From Clostridiales bacterium (GTDB lineage Bacteria > Bacillota > Clostridia > Peptostreptococcales > Anaerovoracaceae), in NCBI GenBank assembly GCA_015058155.1, contig SVCW01000010.1:1-50452 (forward strand): a DNA stretch of 50,452 nucleotides, in the 5' to 3' direction. Under the pieces are notes generated by a model, which was given only the letters and a program-made list of their open reading frames with translations, ran no database searches and was not told the origin of the DNA. The position numbers and the translations under genes are program-made. How positions within the stretch are numbered: the stretch's first letter is position 1; every line of letters begins with the position of its first letter. Shown here piece by piece: positions 8,572 through 17,943 of this stretch.

Positions 8572-9462
8572 CTATGACTTTTCCGGTCTGTTGACGAGTA
8601 CGACTCCGATAACCATAAACAGAAGTCCGACAACTGTATGAACGCCCCACGGGTCTCCGTCCATCATGATTCCGGAAATAGCTCCGACAATCGTAACGAG
8701 ATTGTCCTGAACCGTTGCCACGATATGAACAGGAAGTTCTGACAGGCACAGATTGCAGAAAACATAGCATATGAATGTGCAACCTACACCAAGGAACATG
8801 ATCGACCAGAAAGTTCCCGCATCTGTAAAACAAACTCTTACATAATCGAAGCTGCCCTTCTGAAGAAGGACAATGATGTTGAACACTATACTTCCTTCAA
8901 CAGCCATGAGAAGCGTTCTTTCAAAAGTCGTAAAACGATCCGAAAGATTATGCGATGATATAAGGAAAAGCGATGATGAAAACGCCGTGATAAAGAGAAT
9001 CACATAGCCGAGCGCTTCTCCACCGAGTGAAAAACCTTCTGCAAAAACAACCGTGCAGAGCACACCCGCAAAAGCGATTACAATTGCAAACTTTGCTACC
9101 TTGTCAATCTTTGCTCCCATGAAAAGAGTCTGAATAATCATAACAAGGACCGGGGTGAGCGCAATGATAATCGCTGATTCCGAAGCAGTTGTCATTGCAA
9201 TTCCGTAAGTTTCAGTGATTCCATAAACGACAGGCTGCGCAAATCCGCAGAGGAGCATTGCCTTTACCGGCTTACCCCGAAAGTCTACCTTGATGATTCT
9301 GACAGCCGCAAGTGCCACCAGAATCAAAGCTCCGAGCGTCCATCTGGCTGCAAGAACTTCCATGGGTGAAAGTATTTTAAGCGCTGCAGTAGTACCTACA
9401 AATGAAAATCCCCAGATTCCCGAATACACTACGAGGAAAAAATATACAAGTCCTTTATTCAT
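8572..9462 (-). CDS. EamA/DMT-family permease
   Basis: 296 aa, about ten predicted membrane helices arranged as two EamA repeats (first from FFLVVYSGIWGFSFVGTTAAL, second from GEALGYVILFITAFSSSLFLI). This drug/metabolite transporter superfamily includes amino acid and metabolite exporters; the substrate cannot be read from sequence. It overlaps the udk end by 8 bp (ATGAATAA) and has GAGGG upstream, so it is translationally coupled to udk. Placed just before dapB-dapH, but no functional link is shown. Confidence 0.85.
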   Translation of the reverse strand: MNKGLVYFFLVVYSGIWGFSFVGTTAALKILSPMEVLAARWTLGALILVALAAVRIIKVDFRGKPVKAMLLCGFAQPVVYGITETYGIAMTTASESAIIIALTPVLVMIIQTLFMGAKIDKVAKFAIVIAFAGVLCTVVFAEGFSLGGEALGYVILFITAFSSSLFLISSHNLSDRFTTFERTLLMAVEGSIVFNIIVLLQKGSFDYVRVCFTDAGTFWSIMFLGVGCTFICYVFCNLCLSELPVHIVATVQDNLVTIVGAISGIMMDGDPWGVHTVVGLLFMVIGVVLVNRPEKS

Positions 9463-10075
9463 TGATTATTCCCTCGATTCTATGTATTAACATACCGAGG
9501 GCCACAAGGTTATACCCACCTTCCGGAATAATAATATCTGCATATTTCTTGCTCGGTTCAACAAACTGTTCGTGCATAGGCTTGACAGTTGTCAGATACT
9601 GAGTAATTACAGATTCGAGACTTCTTGCTCTTTCCTGAACGTCTCGTAAAATACGGCGCACAATACGAACATCCGCATCAGTATCTACAAATACCTTTAT
9701 ATCAAACATGTCGCGAAGCTCTTTGTTCTCAAAAATAAGGATTCCGTCAACCATGATAACACGTGCAGGATTTACAATAACAGTTTCATCAGAACGATTA
9801 TGGATTGTGTAATCATAAACCGGCTGCTCGATTTCGTGTCCTTCCTTAAGCAGCTTCAGATGTTCAATCATGAGCTCTGTTTCAAAAGCATCAGGATGAT
9901 CATAATTAACCTTTGCACGTTCATCATATGTACGTCCAACCTGTCTATTATAATATGAGTCATGACAGATAACAGTAATCTGATCCTTGAACTCTTGCTT
10001 AATTCTTTCGATAAGTGTACTTTTTCCACTTCCTGATCCACCGGCAACGCCGATAAGAATCACTTTGTCCTTCAT
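9455..10075 (-). CDS. udk: Uridine/cytidine kinase
   Basis: Phosphorylates uridine and cytidine to UMP and CMP (pyrimidine salvage). 206 aa, typical length. P-loop GVAGGSGSGKST at residues 9-20; the nucleoside-binding stretch HDSYYNRQVGRTYDERAKVN and the pair YDYTIHNRS are characteristic of the family. Only one base separates its start from the end of the upstream nuclease gene; its end overlaps the permease start. Confidence 0.95.
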   Translation of the reverse strand: MKDKVILIGVAGGSGSGKSTLIERIKQEFKDQITVICHDSYYNRQVGRTYDERAKVNYDHPDAFETELMIEHLKLLKEGHEIEQPVYDYTIHNRSDETVIVNPARVIMVDGILIFENKELRDMFDIKVFVDTDADVRIVRRILRDVQERARSLESVITQYLTTVKPMHEQFVEPSKKYADIIIPEGGYNLVALGMLIHRIEGIINE

Positions 10076-10076
10076 A

Positions 10077-11735
10077 CTATTCTACCTTCCTGTCTTCTTC
10101 TGTTGCTATAGCACCTAGTTTATATGTCGATTTTTCAAGTTCAAGCAATATGTTCTTGATTTCTGAAACACGCTTTGCCGAAAGATCATCCGTAACGGCA
10201 AGGTCTGCATTTCTCAGGATATTATCAAGAATATCCTCGATACCTGCAATTCTGTCTCTTATTTCAACTATTTCTTCTTCTTTATCTTCAACAATCTGTT
10301 CGTAGATTTCAGTTACATGTTCGCCTGTTTCAAGCTCGTATTCCGAGTTTCCATCTACAACCGTACATTCATAACCAAGCTCCCCTTTGACATATTCCTG
10401 GAAAGCATACTTTGCTTCAGGCTCTCCGTGGACAAGGAATATCTGCTTAGGGAACATCTGAAATCCTTTTAACCACTCTAAAAGGCCGTCACGATCAGCA
10501 TGACCCGAAAAACCTTCAAGATTGTAAATTTCAGCATTTATTGCGATATCTTCGCCGAAAAGTCTGGCTGTCTTCGCACCTCCGAGTATATGACCTCCAA
10601 GAGTACCCTTTGCCTGATATCCTACAAAAACGATACTGTTCTTCGGATTCCAGAGGTTGTGCTTGAGATGATGCCTTATTCTTCCTGCATCGCACATTCC
10701 ACTTGCAGCAATGATGATTTTCGGATTCTTATCTTCATTGATTGCCCTTGATGCAGCTGTCGAAAGCGTAAAGTTGAGATTTTCAAAATCGAGAGGGTTG
10801 TCCCCTGCTACGATAAGCTCTTTCATCTCTTCATCGTAAACCTGCGCATTCTTAAGGAATACTTCGGTTGCTTTTACTGACATAGGGCTGTCAACATACA
10901 CCTTCATATTTTTAAGCTCTTCTCTGAGCGATGGAGTATGGTCATAAATCTTATTGAATTCATAGAGAAGTTCCTGAGTACGTCCAACCGCAAATGACGG
11001 AATAACGACGTTTCCTCCACGCTTGACCGTTTTTCTGACTATATCGATAAGAGCCATCACGCTCTTCTGGTTTTCTTCATGAAGTCTGTTGCCGTAAGTA
11101 GTTTCCATTATAACATAGTCAGCCTTCTTGATGATTTTCGGATCCCTTAAAATAGGTCTTCCCTTGACACCGATGTCACCGGAAAATACTATCTTCGAAA
11201 CTTTTCCTTCTTCTTCAACAAAAATCTCCACGATTGAAGAGCCAAGAATATGACCCGCATCGTTGAATACGATTCTGATGCTGTCATTAACTTCTACAAG
11301 CTGGTCATAAAGTACCGGCTCAATGTTTTTAAGCGAATCTATCGCGTCCTGAACTGTATAAAGCGGCTCAACAAGCGGTCTTCCGGCTCTCTCATTCTTG
11401 CGATTCTTTCTTTCGGCTTCTGACTCCTGAATATGGCCTGCATCTTCAAGCATTACAGAAGCAAGATCCGCAGTTGCATCAGTGCAGTAAATCTTTCCGT
11501 TGAAACCATGCTTTACAAGAAGCGGTATTCTTCCGCAATGGTCAATATGGGCATGCGAAAGAATCATGAAATCTATTTCCGCAGGATCAAACGGAAACGG
11601 CTCATAATTCTTTTCTACAAGAGTTTTACTTCCCTGGAACTGTCCGCAATCGATAAGAAACTTATAACCGCCTGCCGTTATAAGATGGCATGAACCTGTT
11701 ACTTCTTCAGAAGCTCCGCAAAACATTATCTTCAT
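10077..11735 (-). CDS. Metallo-beta-lactamase/beta-CASP ribonuclease-like protein
   Basis: 552 aa from the ATG at 11735 (MKIMFCGASEEVTGSCHLI), which has GGAGAG 6 nt upstream; an in-frame TTG slightly further up is unsupported. The metal site is SHAHIDHCGR, and the C-terminal RMMBL motif reads GFSGHADRDGLLEWLKGF. A beta-CASP insert lies between these (roughly residues 200-400). Domain order matches CPSF73-like RNA-processing nucleases found in many bacteria and distinct from RNase J. The C-terminal ~80 residues are acidic and helical. Probably an endo- and/or exoribonuclease; its RNA targets are unknown. Lies between pyk and udk in the same run. Confidence 0.85.
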   Translation of the reverse strand: MKIMFCGASEEVTGSCHLITAGGYKFLIDCGQFQGSKTLVEKNYEPFPFDPAEIDFMILSHAHIDHCGRIPLLVKHGFNGKIYCTDATADLASVMLEDAGHIQESEAERKNRKNERAGRPLVEPLYTVQDAIDSLKNIEPVLYDQLVEVNDSIRIVFNDAGHILGSSIVEIFVEEEGKVSKIVFSGDIGVKGRPILRDPKIIKKADYVIMETTYGNRLHEENQKSVMALIDIVRKTVKRGGNVVIPSFAVGRTQELLYEFNKIYDHTPSLREELKNMKVYVDSPMSVKATEVFLKNAQVYDEEMKELIVAGDNPLDFENLNFTLSTAASRAINEDKNPKIIIAASGMCDAGRIRHHLKHNLWNPKNSIVFVGYQAKGTLGGHILGGAKTARLFGEDIAINAEIYNLEGFSGHADRDGLLEWLKGFQMFPKQIFLVHGEPEAKYAFQEYVKGELGYECTVVDGNSEYELETGEHVTEIYEQIVEDKEEEIVEIRDRIAGIEDILDNILRNADLAVTDDLSAKRVSEIKNILLELEKSTYKLGAIATEEDRKVE

Positions 11736-11753
11736 ACTAATCTCTCCTCTCAA

Positions 11754-13184
11754 TCAGCTCAGCTGGTCTCCTACTCTGTGAATACGCATAAGGTTTGTAT
11801 TACCGCGTACAAAAAGTGGAACGCCTGCTGTAATTACAACAATATCTCCATCTTTGACAAGACCTTTTTCCTTTACAGCTGCGATGGAACTTGCATATAT
11901 TTCCTTTGAATGTTCCTCTTCATCAATCATAATTGCAGTAGTTCCCCAGCAGAGCGAAAGTCTCCTTGCAACGTTTTCCTGATATGTCAGTGCAATGATT
12001 GGTGTTTCAGGTCTGAACTTGGCAACGAGAAAAGCTGTTTTTCCGCTGGTAGTCGGAGTAAGAATCGCACCTGCATCAACCTGACCTGCAGCAAGTACAG
12101 TACAGTTCCCGATTGCATCTGCCACAACATCAACTTTTGCATCAACTATTCTTGCTCTTATATAACTGCAGTCCATAGCAGCTTCAGTGCTGAGTGCAAT
12201 GTCAACCATCTTTCTTATACTTTCGAGAGGGTATTTGCCGGCAGCAGTTTCACCCGAAAGCATTATGGCATCTGTTCCGTCAAATATTGCATTTGCAACG
12301 TCAGTAACTTCGGCTCTTGTCGGTCTTGGATTTCTCATCATTGAGTCAAGCATCTGAGTCGCAGTTACAACAATCTTGCCAAGAGAGTTGCACTTCTTTA
12401 TTATCATCTTCTGTGCGAGAGGTACTTCCTCTTCAGGAATTTCAACACCGAGATCGCCTCTTGCTACCATGATTCCGTCCGAAACTTCAATGATTTCGTC
12501 GATATTATTAAGGCCTTCCTTATTCTCGATTTTTGATATGATTCTTATTTCATCTCCGCCGTTTTCAGCAAGGAGTCTTCTGATTGCAAGGACATCGTCC
12601 TTCTTTCTTACGAACGAAGCTGCAATATAATCGATACCGTTTTCAATACCGAAAACAATATCTTCCTTGTCCTTCTCAGTAAGTGAAGGGAGCTTTATAT
12701 TTACATTCGGAACATTGATTCCCTTATTGTTCTTGACAATGCCCGAGTTCTCAACTGTGCATATTATGTCATTTCCCTTTATTTCATCAACAACAAGTCC
12801 GATAAGACCGTCATCAATTCTGATTTTATCTCCTACTTTTACATCAGAAGCAAGCCCTGCATATGAAATCTGACAGCCTTCGCTATCACCGATTCTTTCA
12901 TCACTTGTAAGAGTGAACTTCTGTCCTTCAGTGAGAAGCACTTCAGGCTCTGCAAATCTGCCCGTTCTTATTTCCGGTCCCTTAGTATCGAGAAGAATAG
13001 CGGTAAAAGTGCCGAGTTCTTCTCTTGCTTCCTTTATCGCTTCAATCTTTCCTTTGTGGTCCTCTTTTACGCCATGTGAAAAGTTAATACGTGCAACATT
13101 CATTCCGGCATTTATGAGCTGCTTTATCATATCCTTACTTTCAGACGCAGGACCAATCGTACATATAATCTTCGTTTTCCTCAT
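11754..13184 (-). CDS. pyk: Pyruvate kinase
   Basis: Final step of glycolysis, phosphoenolpyruvate + ADP to pyruvate + ATP. 476 aa, the short form without the extra C-terminal PEP-utiliser domain found in Bacillus. Conserved N terminus RKTKIICTIGPAS, active-site block ISKIENKEGLNNIDEI followed by MVARGDLGVEIP, and the helix MRNPRPTRAEVTDVANAI. GAGGTGG precedes the ATG. First gene of the leftward pyk-dapH run. Confidence 0.97.
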   Translation of the reverse strand: MRKTKIICTIGPASESKDMIKQLINAGMNVARINFSHGVKEDHKGKIEAIKEAREELGTFTAILLDTKGPEIRTGRFAEPEVLLTEGQKFTLTSDERIGDSEGCQISYAGLASDVKVGDKIRIDDGLIGLVVDEIKGNDIICTVENSGIVKNNKGINVPNVNIKLPSLTEKDKEDIVFGIENGIDYIAASFVRKKDDVLAIRRLLAENGGDEIRIISKIENKEGLNNIDEIIEVSDGIMVARGDLGVEIPEEEVPLAQKMIIKKCNSLGKIVVTATQMLDSMMRNPRPTRAEVTDVANAIFDGTDAIMLSGETAAGKYPLESIRKMVDIALSTEAAMDCSYIRARIVDAKVDVVADAIGNCTVLAAGQVDAGAILTPTTSGKTAFLVAKFRPETPIIALTYQENVARRLSLCWGTTAIMIDEEEHSKEIYASSIAAVKEKGLVKDGDIVVITAGVPLFVRGNTNLMRIHRVGDQLS

Positions 13185-13245
13185 TTTCTACCACCTCATA
13201 TCAAAAACGCCACAGGGGTGACAACTTATAAACATTTCTATATTA

Positions 13246-13274
13246 ATTATCTCATTTTTCTCTTATATTATCAA
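13246..13274 (-). promoter_or_regulatory. Promoter for pyk
   Basis: Read leftwards: -35 TTGATA (13269-13274), 17 bp, -10 GATAAT (13246-13251). In the leader a short stem GTCAC-CCCT-GTGGC (13209-13222) is followed by GTTTTTG, a weak attenuator-like shape just before the pyk ribosome binding site. Confidence 0.6.
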
Positions 13275-13278
13275 GCAC

Positions 13279-13311
13279 ACAAAAAGAGCAGGCTGTCAAA
13301 ACCTGCTCTTT
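13279..13311 (-). terminator. Terminator after cysE
   Basis: Perfect stem AAAGAGCAGG / CCTGCTCTTT (13302-13311 with 13283-13292), 9-nt loop, then TTTTTG leftwards. Ends the met-cys operon 4 bp after the cysE stop. Confidence 0.9.
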
Positions 13312-13314
13312 GAT

Positions 13315-14214
13315 TTATCTCTTTACATACTTCAACTTATTTCTCTCTGTGTTAACAAGGCAGTTTGCCGGAATAGGCTCTGTGATAAAAGCACCACCGC
13401 TTATAGTAGTGTTTTCCCCGATAACAGTTTCACCGCCAAGAACAGTAGCTCCGGCATAAATTGTAACATTATCCTTAATAGTCGGATGACGTTTTGAATT
13501 ACGGAGTGCGTTTGCATTTCTTGTAGAAAGAGCCCCGAGAGTTACACCCTGGTAAATCTTGACGTTATTCCCGATTTCAGTAGTTTCGCCGATTACAACG
13601 CCTGTGCCGTGGTCAATGAAGAAATATTCTCCGATTGTAGCTCCCGGATGAATATCGATACCTGTCTTGCCGTGAGCATGCTCCGACATGATTCTTGAAA
13701 TCATAGGAACTTTCTGCTGATAGAAAACGTGTGCGATTCTGTGGATACTGATTGCAAGAAGTCCCGGATATGAAAATACAATCTGGTCCTTTGTCTTTGC
13801 AGCCGGGTCTCCGTCAAATGCTGCCTGTACATCAAGTGTAAGAAGTCTGTAGATTTCAGGAAGCTGCTCGAAGAAGTACATACATACTGCTTCAGCCTTT
13901 TCTTCGGCATCATGCATGATACTTACGTTTTTTCTGTCATATTCGTAAAGAAACGCGAGCTTGATCTGTCTCTTGAGCTTCTGATATACAATCTGCATGA
14001 GGTTTCCGATGATGTACTTTTCAGTAGCCTCATCCATCTTCTTGTTTCCGTAATACTGAGGATAAAGAAGCATCAGAACATCATCAATGATTTCGATAAT
14101 TTCTTCCTTATCGGGAAGATTGAGACTGGCTTTTTCCGAAATCGGATTCTCATGATAGCTCTTTGTCAGTGCCTCAATATATTCCGGTAAATTTCCTTTA
14201 AAGTCATTTGCCAT
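13315..14214 (-). CDS. cysE: Serine O-acetyltransferase
   Basis: Makes O-acetylserine from serine and acetyl-CoA, the committed step of cysteine synthesis. 299 aa, longer at the N terminus than the ~220-residue Bacillus enzyme, with a helical domain before the hexapeptide beta helix. Active-site stretch DIHPGATIGEYFFIDHGTGV then GETTEIGNNVKIYQGVTLGA. The ATG follows TGGAGGG, which lies partly inside the end of cysK (5-bp gap), so the two partners of the cysteine synthase complex are coupled. Confidence 0.93.
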   Translation of the reverse strand: MANDFKGNLPEYIEALTKSYHENPISEKASLNLPDKEEIIEIIDDVLMLLYPQYYGNKKMDEATEKYIIGNLMQIVYQKLKRQIKLAFLYEYDRKNVSIMHDAEEKAEAVCMYFFEQLPEIYRLLTLDVQAAFDGDPAAKTKDQIVFSYPGLLAISIHRIAHVFYQQKVPMISRIMSEHAHGKTGIDIHPGATIGEYFFIDHGTGVVIGETTEIGNNVKIYQGVTLGALSTRNANALRNSKRHPTIKDNVTIYAGATVLGGETVIGENTTISGGAFITEPIPANCLVNTERNKLKYVKR

Positions 14215-14219
14215 TAAAA

Positions 14220-15146
14220 CTAACCCTCCAGTACGGATAAATATCTTTCGCCTGTATCAACAAGCACGACTACGATATTCTTTCCTGCATTTTCTTCTCT
14301 CTTAGCAACCTTGATAGCTGCCATGAGCGCTGCTCCGCTTGAAATGCCGACAAATACGCCTTCTTCCGCAGCGACTGCCTTCATGCCTTCAAACGCTTCG
14401 TCCTTTGTAATAGTGATGATTTCATCGTAAATCTTTGTATCGAGTGTTTCAGGAACAAAGTTTGCTCCGATTCCCTGAATTGCATGCGGACCTGCCTTGC
14501 CGCCTGAAAGAAGCGGTGAATCGGATGGTTCCATTGCGATAACCCTGATATCAGGATTCTTTTCCTTTAGGTATGCGCCTGTTCCTGTAATTGTACCTCC
14601 TGTACCAACTCCACAAACGAGAAAATCAACTTCGCCGTCTGTCTGCTGCCATATTTCAGGACCTGTTGTGAGGTAGTGTGATTCAGGATTTGCAGGATTT
14701 ACAAACTGGCCCGCAATGATTGCGCCCGGAATTTCTGCAGCAAGTTCTTCTGCCTTTGCAACCGAGCCTGCCATGCCGAGAGCTCCTTCTGTGAGCACTA
14801 CATTTGCGCCGTATGCCTTTGTGAGCTTGATTCTTTCAACGCTCATTGTGTCAGGCATAACCATGATTGCATTGTAGCCGCGTGCTGCCGCAACGAGTGC
14901 GATTCCTATTCCTGTATTTCCTGAAGTCGGTTCTATAATTGTAGCGCCTTTCTTAAGAGTTCCTGACTCTTCAGCGCGGTTTATCATATTCAGTGCTACT
15001 CTGTCCTTTGCACTTCCGCCCGGATTAAAATATTCGAGCTTGGCAAGGATATTCGCATTCAAGTCATATTTCTTTTCAATATTTGAAAGTTTTACAATCG
15101 GTGTCTGTCCGATAAGTTCAGTAATGTCTTTCTTGATGTCAGCCAT
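14220..15146 (-). CDS. cysK: Cysteine synthase A (O-acetylserine sulfhydrylase)
   Basis: PLP enzyme that makes cysteine from O-acetylserine and sulfide. 308 aa, standard length. PLP lysine is Lys47 in NPGGSAKDRV; the substrate-binding loop SGNTG is at residues 75-79; the glycine-rich phosphate loop is GVGTGGTITGTG. Lies 123 bp after metQ and directly before cysE. Confidence 0.96.
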   Translation of the reverse strand: MADIKKDITELIGQTPIVKLSNIEKKYDLNANILAKLEYFNPGGSAKDRVALNMINRAEESGTLKKGATIIEPTSGNTGIGIALVAAARGYNAIMVMPDTMSVERIKLTKAYGANVVLTEGALGMAGSVAKAEELAAEIPGAIIAGQFVNPANPESHYLTTGPEIWQQTDGEVDFLVCGVGTGGTITGTGAYLKEKNPDIRVIAMEPSDSPLLSGGKAGPHAIQGIGANFVPETLDTKIYDEIITITKDEAFEGMKAVAAEEGVFVGISSGAALMAAIKVAKREENAGKNIVVVLVDTGERYLSVLEG

Positions 15147-15195
15147 TTCTCTTTTCCCCTTTTCGTGTTCTGGGTTTTACTTTTTTACAGTTAAC

Positions 15196-15226
15196 GACAG
15201 AGCGAATGTAAACCATCCGCTCTGTC
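15196..15226. repeat. Inverted repeat between metQ and cysK
   Basis: GACAGAGCG and CGCTCTGTC, perfect 9-bp arms around 13 bp. There is no T-run on either side, so it is not a standard terminator. It could be an mRNA processing or stability hairpin, or an operator for cysK-cysE. Confidence 0.5.
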
Positions 15227-15269
15227 ATGATTAATAAACTTTATTTACGTTAATAATTTATGCTTTATC

Positions 15270-16085
15270 CTAGAATACAGGAACTACTGCTCCAGCATAA
15301 GTTTCTTCGATGAAAGCCTTGATTTCGTCGCTCTTGAGAGCATTTACGAGAGCCTGGATTTCAGGGAGTTCTTCGTTTCCAGCTGCAACGCAGATGATGT
15401 TTCCGAATGTTTCAGCACCGATTGAGTCTGCTGCTTCGATTGCGAGTGCATCTTCAGCTGCATTGAGACCAGCTTCCATAGCATAGTTACCATTGATTAC
15501 TGCGAAATCAACGTCCTGAAGTGATCTTGGGAGCATAGCTGCTTCGAGTTCAACGATTTCTACATTGTATGGATTGTCTACGATGTCGAGGATTGTAGCT
15601 TCGATTCCAACGCCTTCAGTAAGAGTAATGATTCCTTCCTGAGCGAGGAGCTGGAGAGCTCTTGCTTCGTTTGTAGCATCGTTAGGAACAGCAATCTGAG
15701 CGCCTTCAGGAATAGCTGCGAGGTCTGTTGACTTTCCAGCATAGATTCCGTATGGTTCATAGTGGATCATAGCTGCTGATACGAGGTCTGTTCCGTTTTC
15801 AGCATTGTACTGATCAAGGTAAGGAACGTGCTGGAAGTAGTTTGCTACGCATTCTCCGCTTGAAACTGCTTCGTTAGGAAGTACGTAATCCTGGAATTCT
15901 ACAACTTCGAGAGTGTATCCTTCAGCTGCAAGGATGTCTGCTGCTGCGTTTAAGATTTCAGCGTGTGGAACTGGTGATGCTCCAACCTTGATAACTGTTG
16001 CGTCAGTATCTTCTCCGCCGCCACCGCAAGCTACGAGACCGAGTACGAGTACGAGTGCTAATACTACTGCTAATACTTTCTTCAT
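15270..16085 (-). CDS. metQ: MetQ, methionine ABC transporter substrate-binding lipoprotein
   Basis: 271 aa. Lipoprotein signal peptide with a Leu/Val-rich core and lipobox LVAC, lipidated Cys20. The mature part begins with a Gly/Glu/Asp linker, then the NLPA/MetQ fold: VIKVGASPVPHAEIL, VVEFQDYVLPNEAV, NYFQHVPYLDQYN. It captures methionine outside the membrane for MetNI. AAGGAA precedes the start. Third gene of metN-metI-metQ. Confidence 0.93.
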   Translation of the reverse strand: MKKVLAVVLALVLVLGLVACGGGGEDTDATVIKVGASPVPHAEILNAAADILAAEGYTLEVVEFQDYVLPNEAVSSGECVANYFQHVPYLDQYNAENGTDLVSAAMIHYEPYGIYAGKSTDLAAIPEGAQIAVPNDATNEARALQLLAQEGIITLTEGVGIEATILDIVDNPYNVEIVELEAAMLPRSLQDVDFAVINGNYAMEAGLNAAEDALAIEAADSIGAETFGNIICVAAGNEELPEIQALVNALKSDEIKAFIEETYAGAVVPVF

Positions 16086-16201
16086 AATTTCCTTCTTTCC
16101 CCGGGAGGTATCCCGGTATTCTTATTTTAATAATAAACTATATATCTGCTCGCAGTTTCCTGCGCTGCATTCTTTTAGTGTCTTCCGTTTTCCGGAATTT
16201 A

Positions 16202-16849
16202 TTATCTTGCTCTGTGGTCAGTATGTTTTGCAATTCTGAGACCGATTTCCTGCATAATCTGTACGATTACTACGATGATTACTACTACAACCCACATTGT
16301 TGCTGTATCAAACTTGTAGAATCCGTATCTCATAGCTATGTCGCCGAGACCGCCGCCACCAACATATCCTGCCATTGCTGAGTAACCGAGGATTGTTACT
16401 GATGCGAGAGCCGCGTTTGTGATGATTGAAGGCTTTGCTTCAGGGAGCATAACTTTCATTACAATCTGTCTTGTGTTTGCACCCATCGACTGAGCTGCCT
16501 CGATAACGCCTGCGTCAACTTCGATGAGTGATGATTCTACAATTCTTGCAATGAATGGTGTTGCTGAAATTACAAGCGGTACGATTGCTGCTGTAGAACC
16601 GAGGATTGTTCCTACAATTGCTCTTGTAACAGGGATAACTGCTACGAGGAGAATAAGGAACGGAATCGATCTGAAAACGTTTACAACGAATCCTACGATA
16701 AGGTTGAGTGTCGGCATAGGCTTGATACCGCCCTTACCTGTAAGAACGAGGAGAATTCCAAGCGGAAGTCCGAAAAGATATGCGAGGAATGTTGAAACAG
16801 CTGTCATGTATAGTGTTTCGCCGATACCTTCGATTATAAGCTGTGTCAT
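16202..16849 (-). CDS. metI: MetI, methionine ABC transporter permease
   Basis: 215 aa with about five membrane helices. The inner-membrane component motif region (EAAQSMGANTRQIVMKVMLPEA) is the ABC-coupling EAA loop that docks on MetN. The ATG overlaps the metN stop by one base (TAATG), so translation is coupled. Confidence 0.95.
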   Translation of the reverse strand: MTQLIIEGIGETLYMTAVSTFLAYLFGLPLGILLVLTGKGGIKPMPTLNLIVGFVVNVFRSIPFLILLVAVIPVTRAIVGTILGSTAAIVPLVISATPFIARIVESSLIEVDAGVIEAAQSMGANTRQIVMKVMLPEAKPSIITNAALASVTILGYSAMAGYVGGGGLGDIAMRYGFYKFDTATMWVVVVIIVVIVQIMQEIGLRIAKHTDHRAR

Positions 16850-17847
16850 TATTCTCTCACCTCCTCGATAGTAACCTGCTTGCTCTTCAAGTACTTGATC
16901 ATTTCATGAGCCTTGTCTTCGTCTGCCGGAAGTCTTACAATCATCTGGCCGATGGCAAGTCCGTTTACATCCTGCATGTTGGCGTAGATGATGTTTACAG
17001 GTTCGCCTGTTTCAAGAATCATGTTTGCGATAACAGGTTCGTATGCATAAGGACCGTCGAATACGATTCTGAGAAGGCTGCTTCCGGAGAAGTTTTCTTC
17101 CATCTGACCATCCGGATAAACGAGTCTTCTTGTAGCTTCTGTCTTAGGCTTTGCAAAGATTTCCTGAGTTTTACCCATTTCAGCGATATTTCCGCCGTCG
17201 ATAACTGCTACTCTGTCACAGATTTTCTGAACTACTGCCATTTCATGTGTGATTACGATGATAGTAAGTCCGAGTTTCTGATTGATATCCTTTAAGAGTT
17301 CAAGAATTGATCTTGTAGTCTTAGGGTCAAGCGCTGATGTTGCTTCGTCACAGAGGAGAACTTTCGGATCAGTTGCAAGTGCTCTTGCGATTGCCACTCT
17401 CTGCTTCTGTCCGCCTGAAAGCTGTGACGGATATGAATTTGCTCTGTCGGCAAGTCCAACGAGTTCGAGGAGTTCTTTCGCCTTCTTCTCAGCCTCTGCC
17501 TTCGGAACTCCCTGGAGTTCGAGAGGGAAGCATACATTCTTAAGAGCCGTACGCTGCATAAGAAGGTTGAACTGCTGGAAAATCATTGATATTTTTCTTC
17601 TCTCAAGATTGAGTTCTTTCTTTGATAATGTAGTGAGTTCCTTGTCGATGAACTTCACATTTCCTGATGTCGGATGTTCAAGTAAGTTGATACATCTTAC
17701 AAGAGTACTCTTTCCGGCACCACTCATACCGATAATACCGAAGATTTCGCCTTCTTCTATATCGATATTGATGTCTGATAAGGCATGCACTTCGCCACCT
17801 TTTGTATTAAAGGTTTTAGTGAGGCCTTCCAGCTTAAGAATCGCCAT
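16849..17847 (-). CDS. metN: MetN, methionine ABC transporter ATPase
   Basis: 332 aa from the ATG at 17847 (MAILKLEGLTKTFNTKGG), preceded by AGGAGG; an upstream GTG frame extension has no ribosome binding site of its own and would include that AGGAGG. Walker A GMSGAGKST, signature LSGGQKQRVAIARAL, Walker B VLLCDEATSALDP. The C-terminal ~85 residues form the NIL regulatory domain that binds methionine and shuts the transporter in other bacteria (trans-inhibition). First gene of the metNIQ-cysKE unit. Confidence 0.95.
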   Translation of the reverse strand: MAILKLEGLTKTFNTKGGEVHALSDINIDIEEGEIFGIIGMSGAGKSTLVRCINLLEHPTSGNVKFIDKELTTLSKKELNLERRKISMIFQQFNLLMQRTALKNVCFPLELQGVPKAEAEKKAKELLELVGLADRANSYPSQLSGGQKQRVAIARALATDPKVLLCDEATSALDPKTTRSILELLKDINQKLGLTIIVITHEMAVVQKICDRVAVIDGGNIAEMGKTQEIFAKPKTEATRRLVYPDGQMEENFSGSSLLRIVFDGPYAYEPVIANMILETGEPVNIIYANMQDVNGLAIGQMIVRLPADEDKAHEMIKYLKSKQVTIEEVRE

Positions 17848-17866
17848 TTTTACTATATCCTCCTTT

Positions 17867-17900
17867 GCGTGCACTTTTGTTTATCCTGGTTTCTGCACGC
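17867..17900 (-). promoter_or_regulatory. Hairpin next to the metN ribosome binding site
   Basis: Perfect 7-bp arms GCGTGCA (17894-17900) and TGCACGC (17867-17873), read leftwards, around 20 nt. The stem ends 3 nt before the GGAGG at 17859-17863, so it may influence ribosome access to metN. Confidence 0.45.
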
Positions 17901-17943
17901 TTTACCCTCGCGTCGCAGATGATTTACACGCCGTAACTCTACC

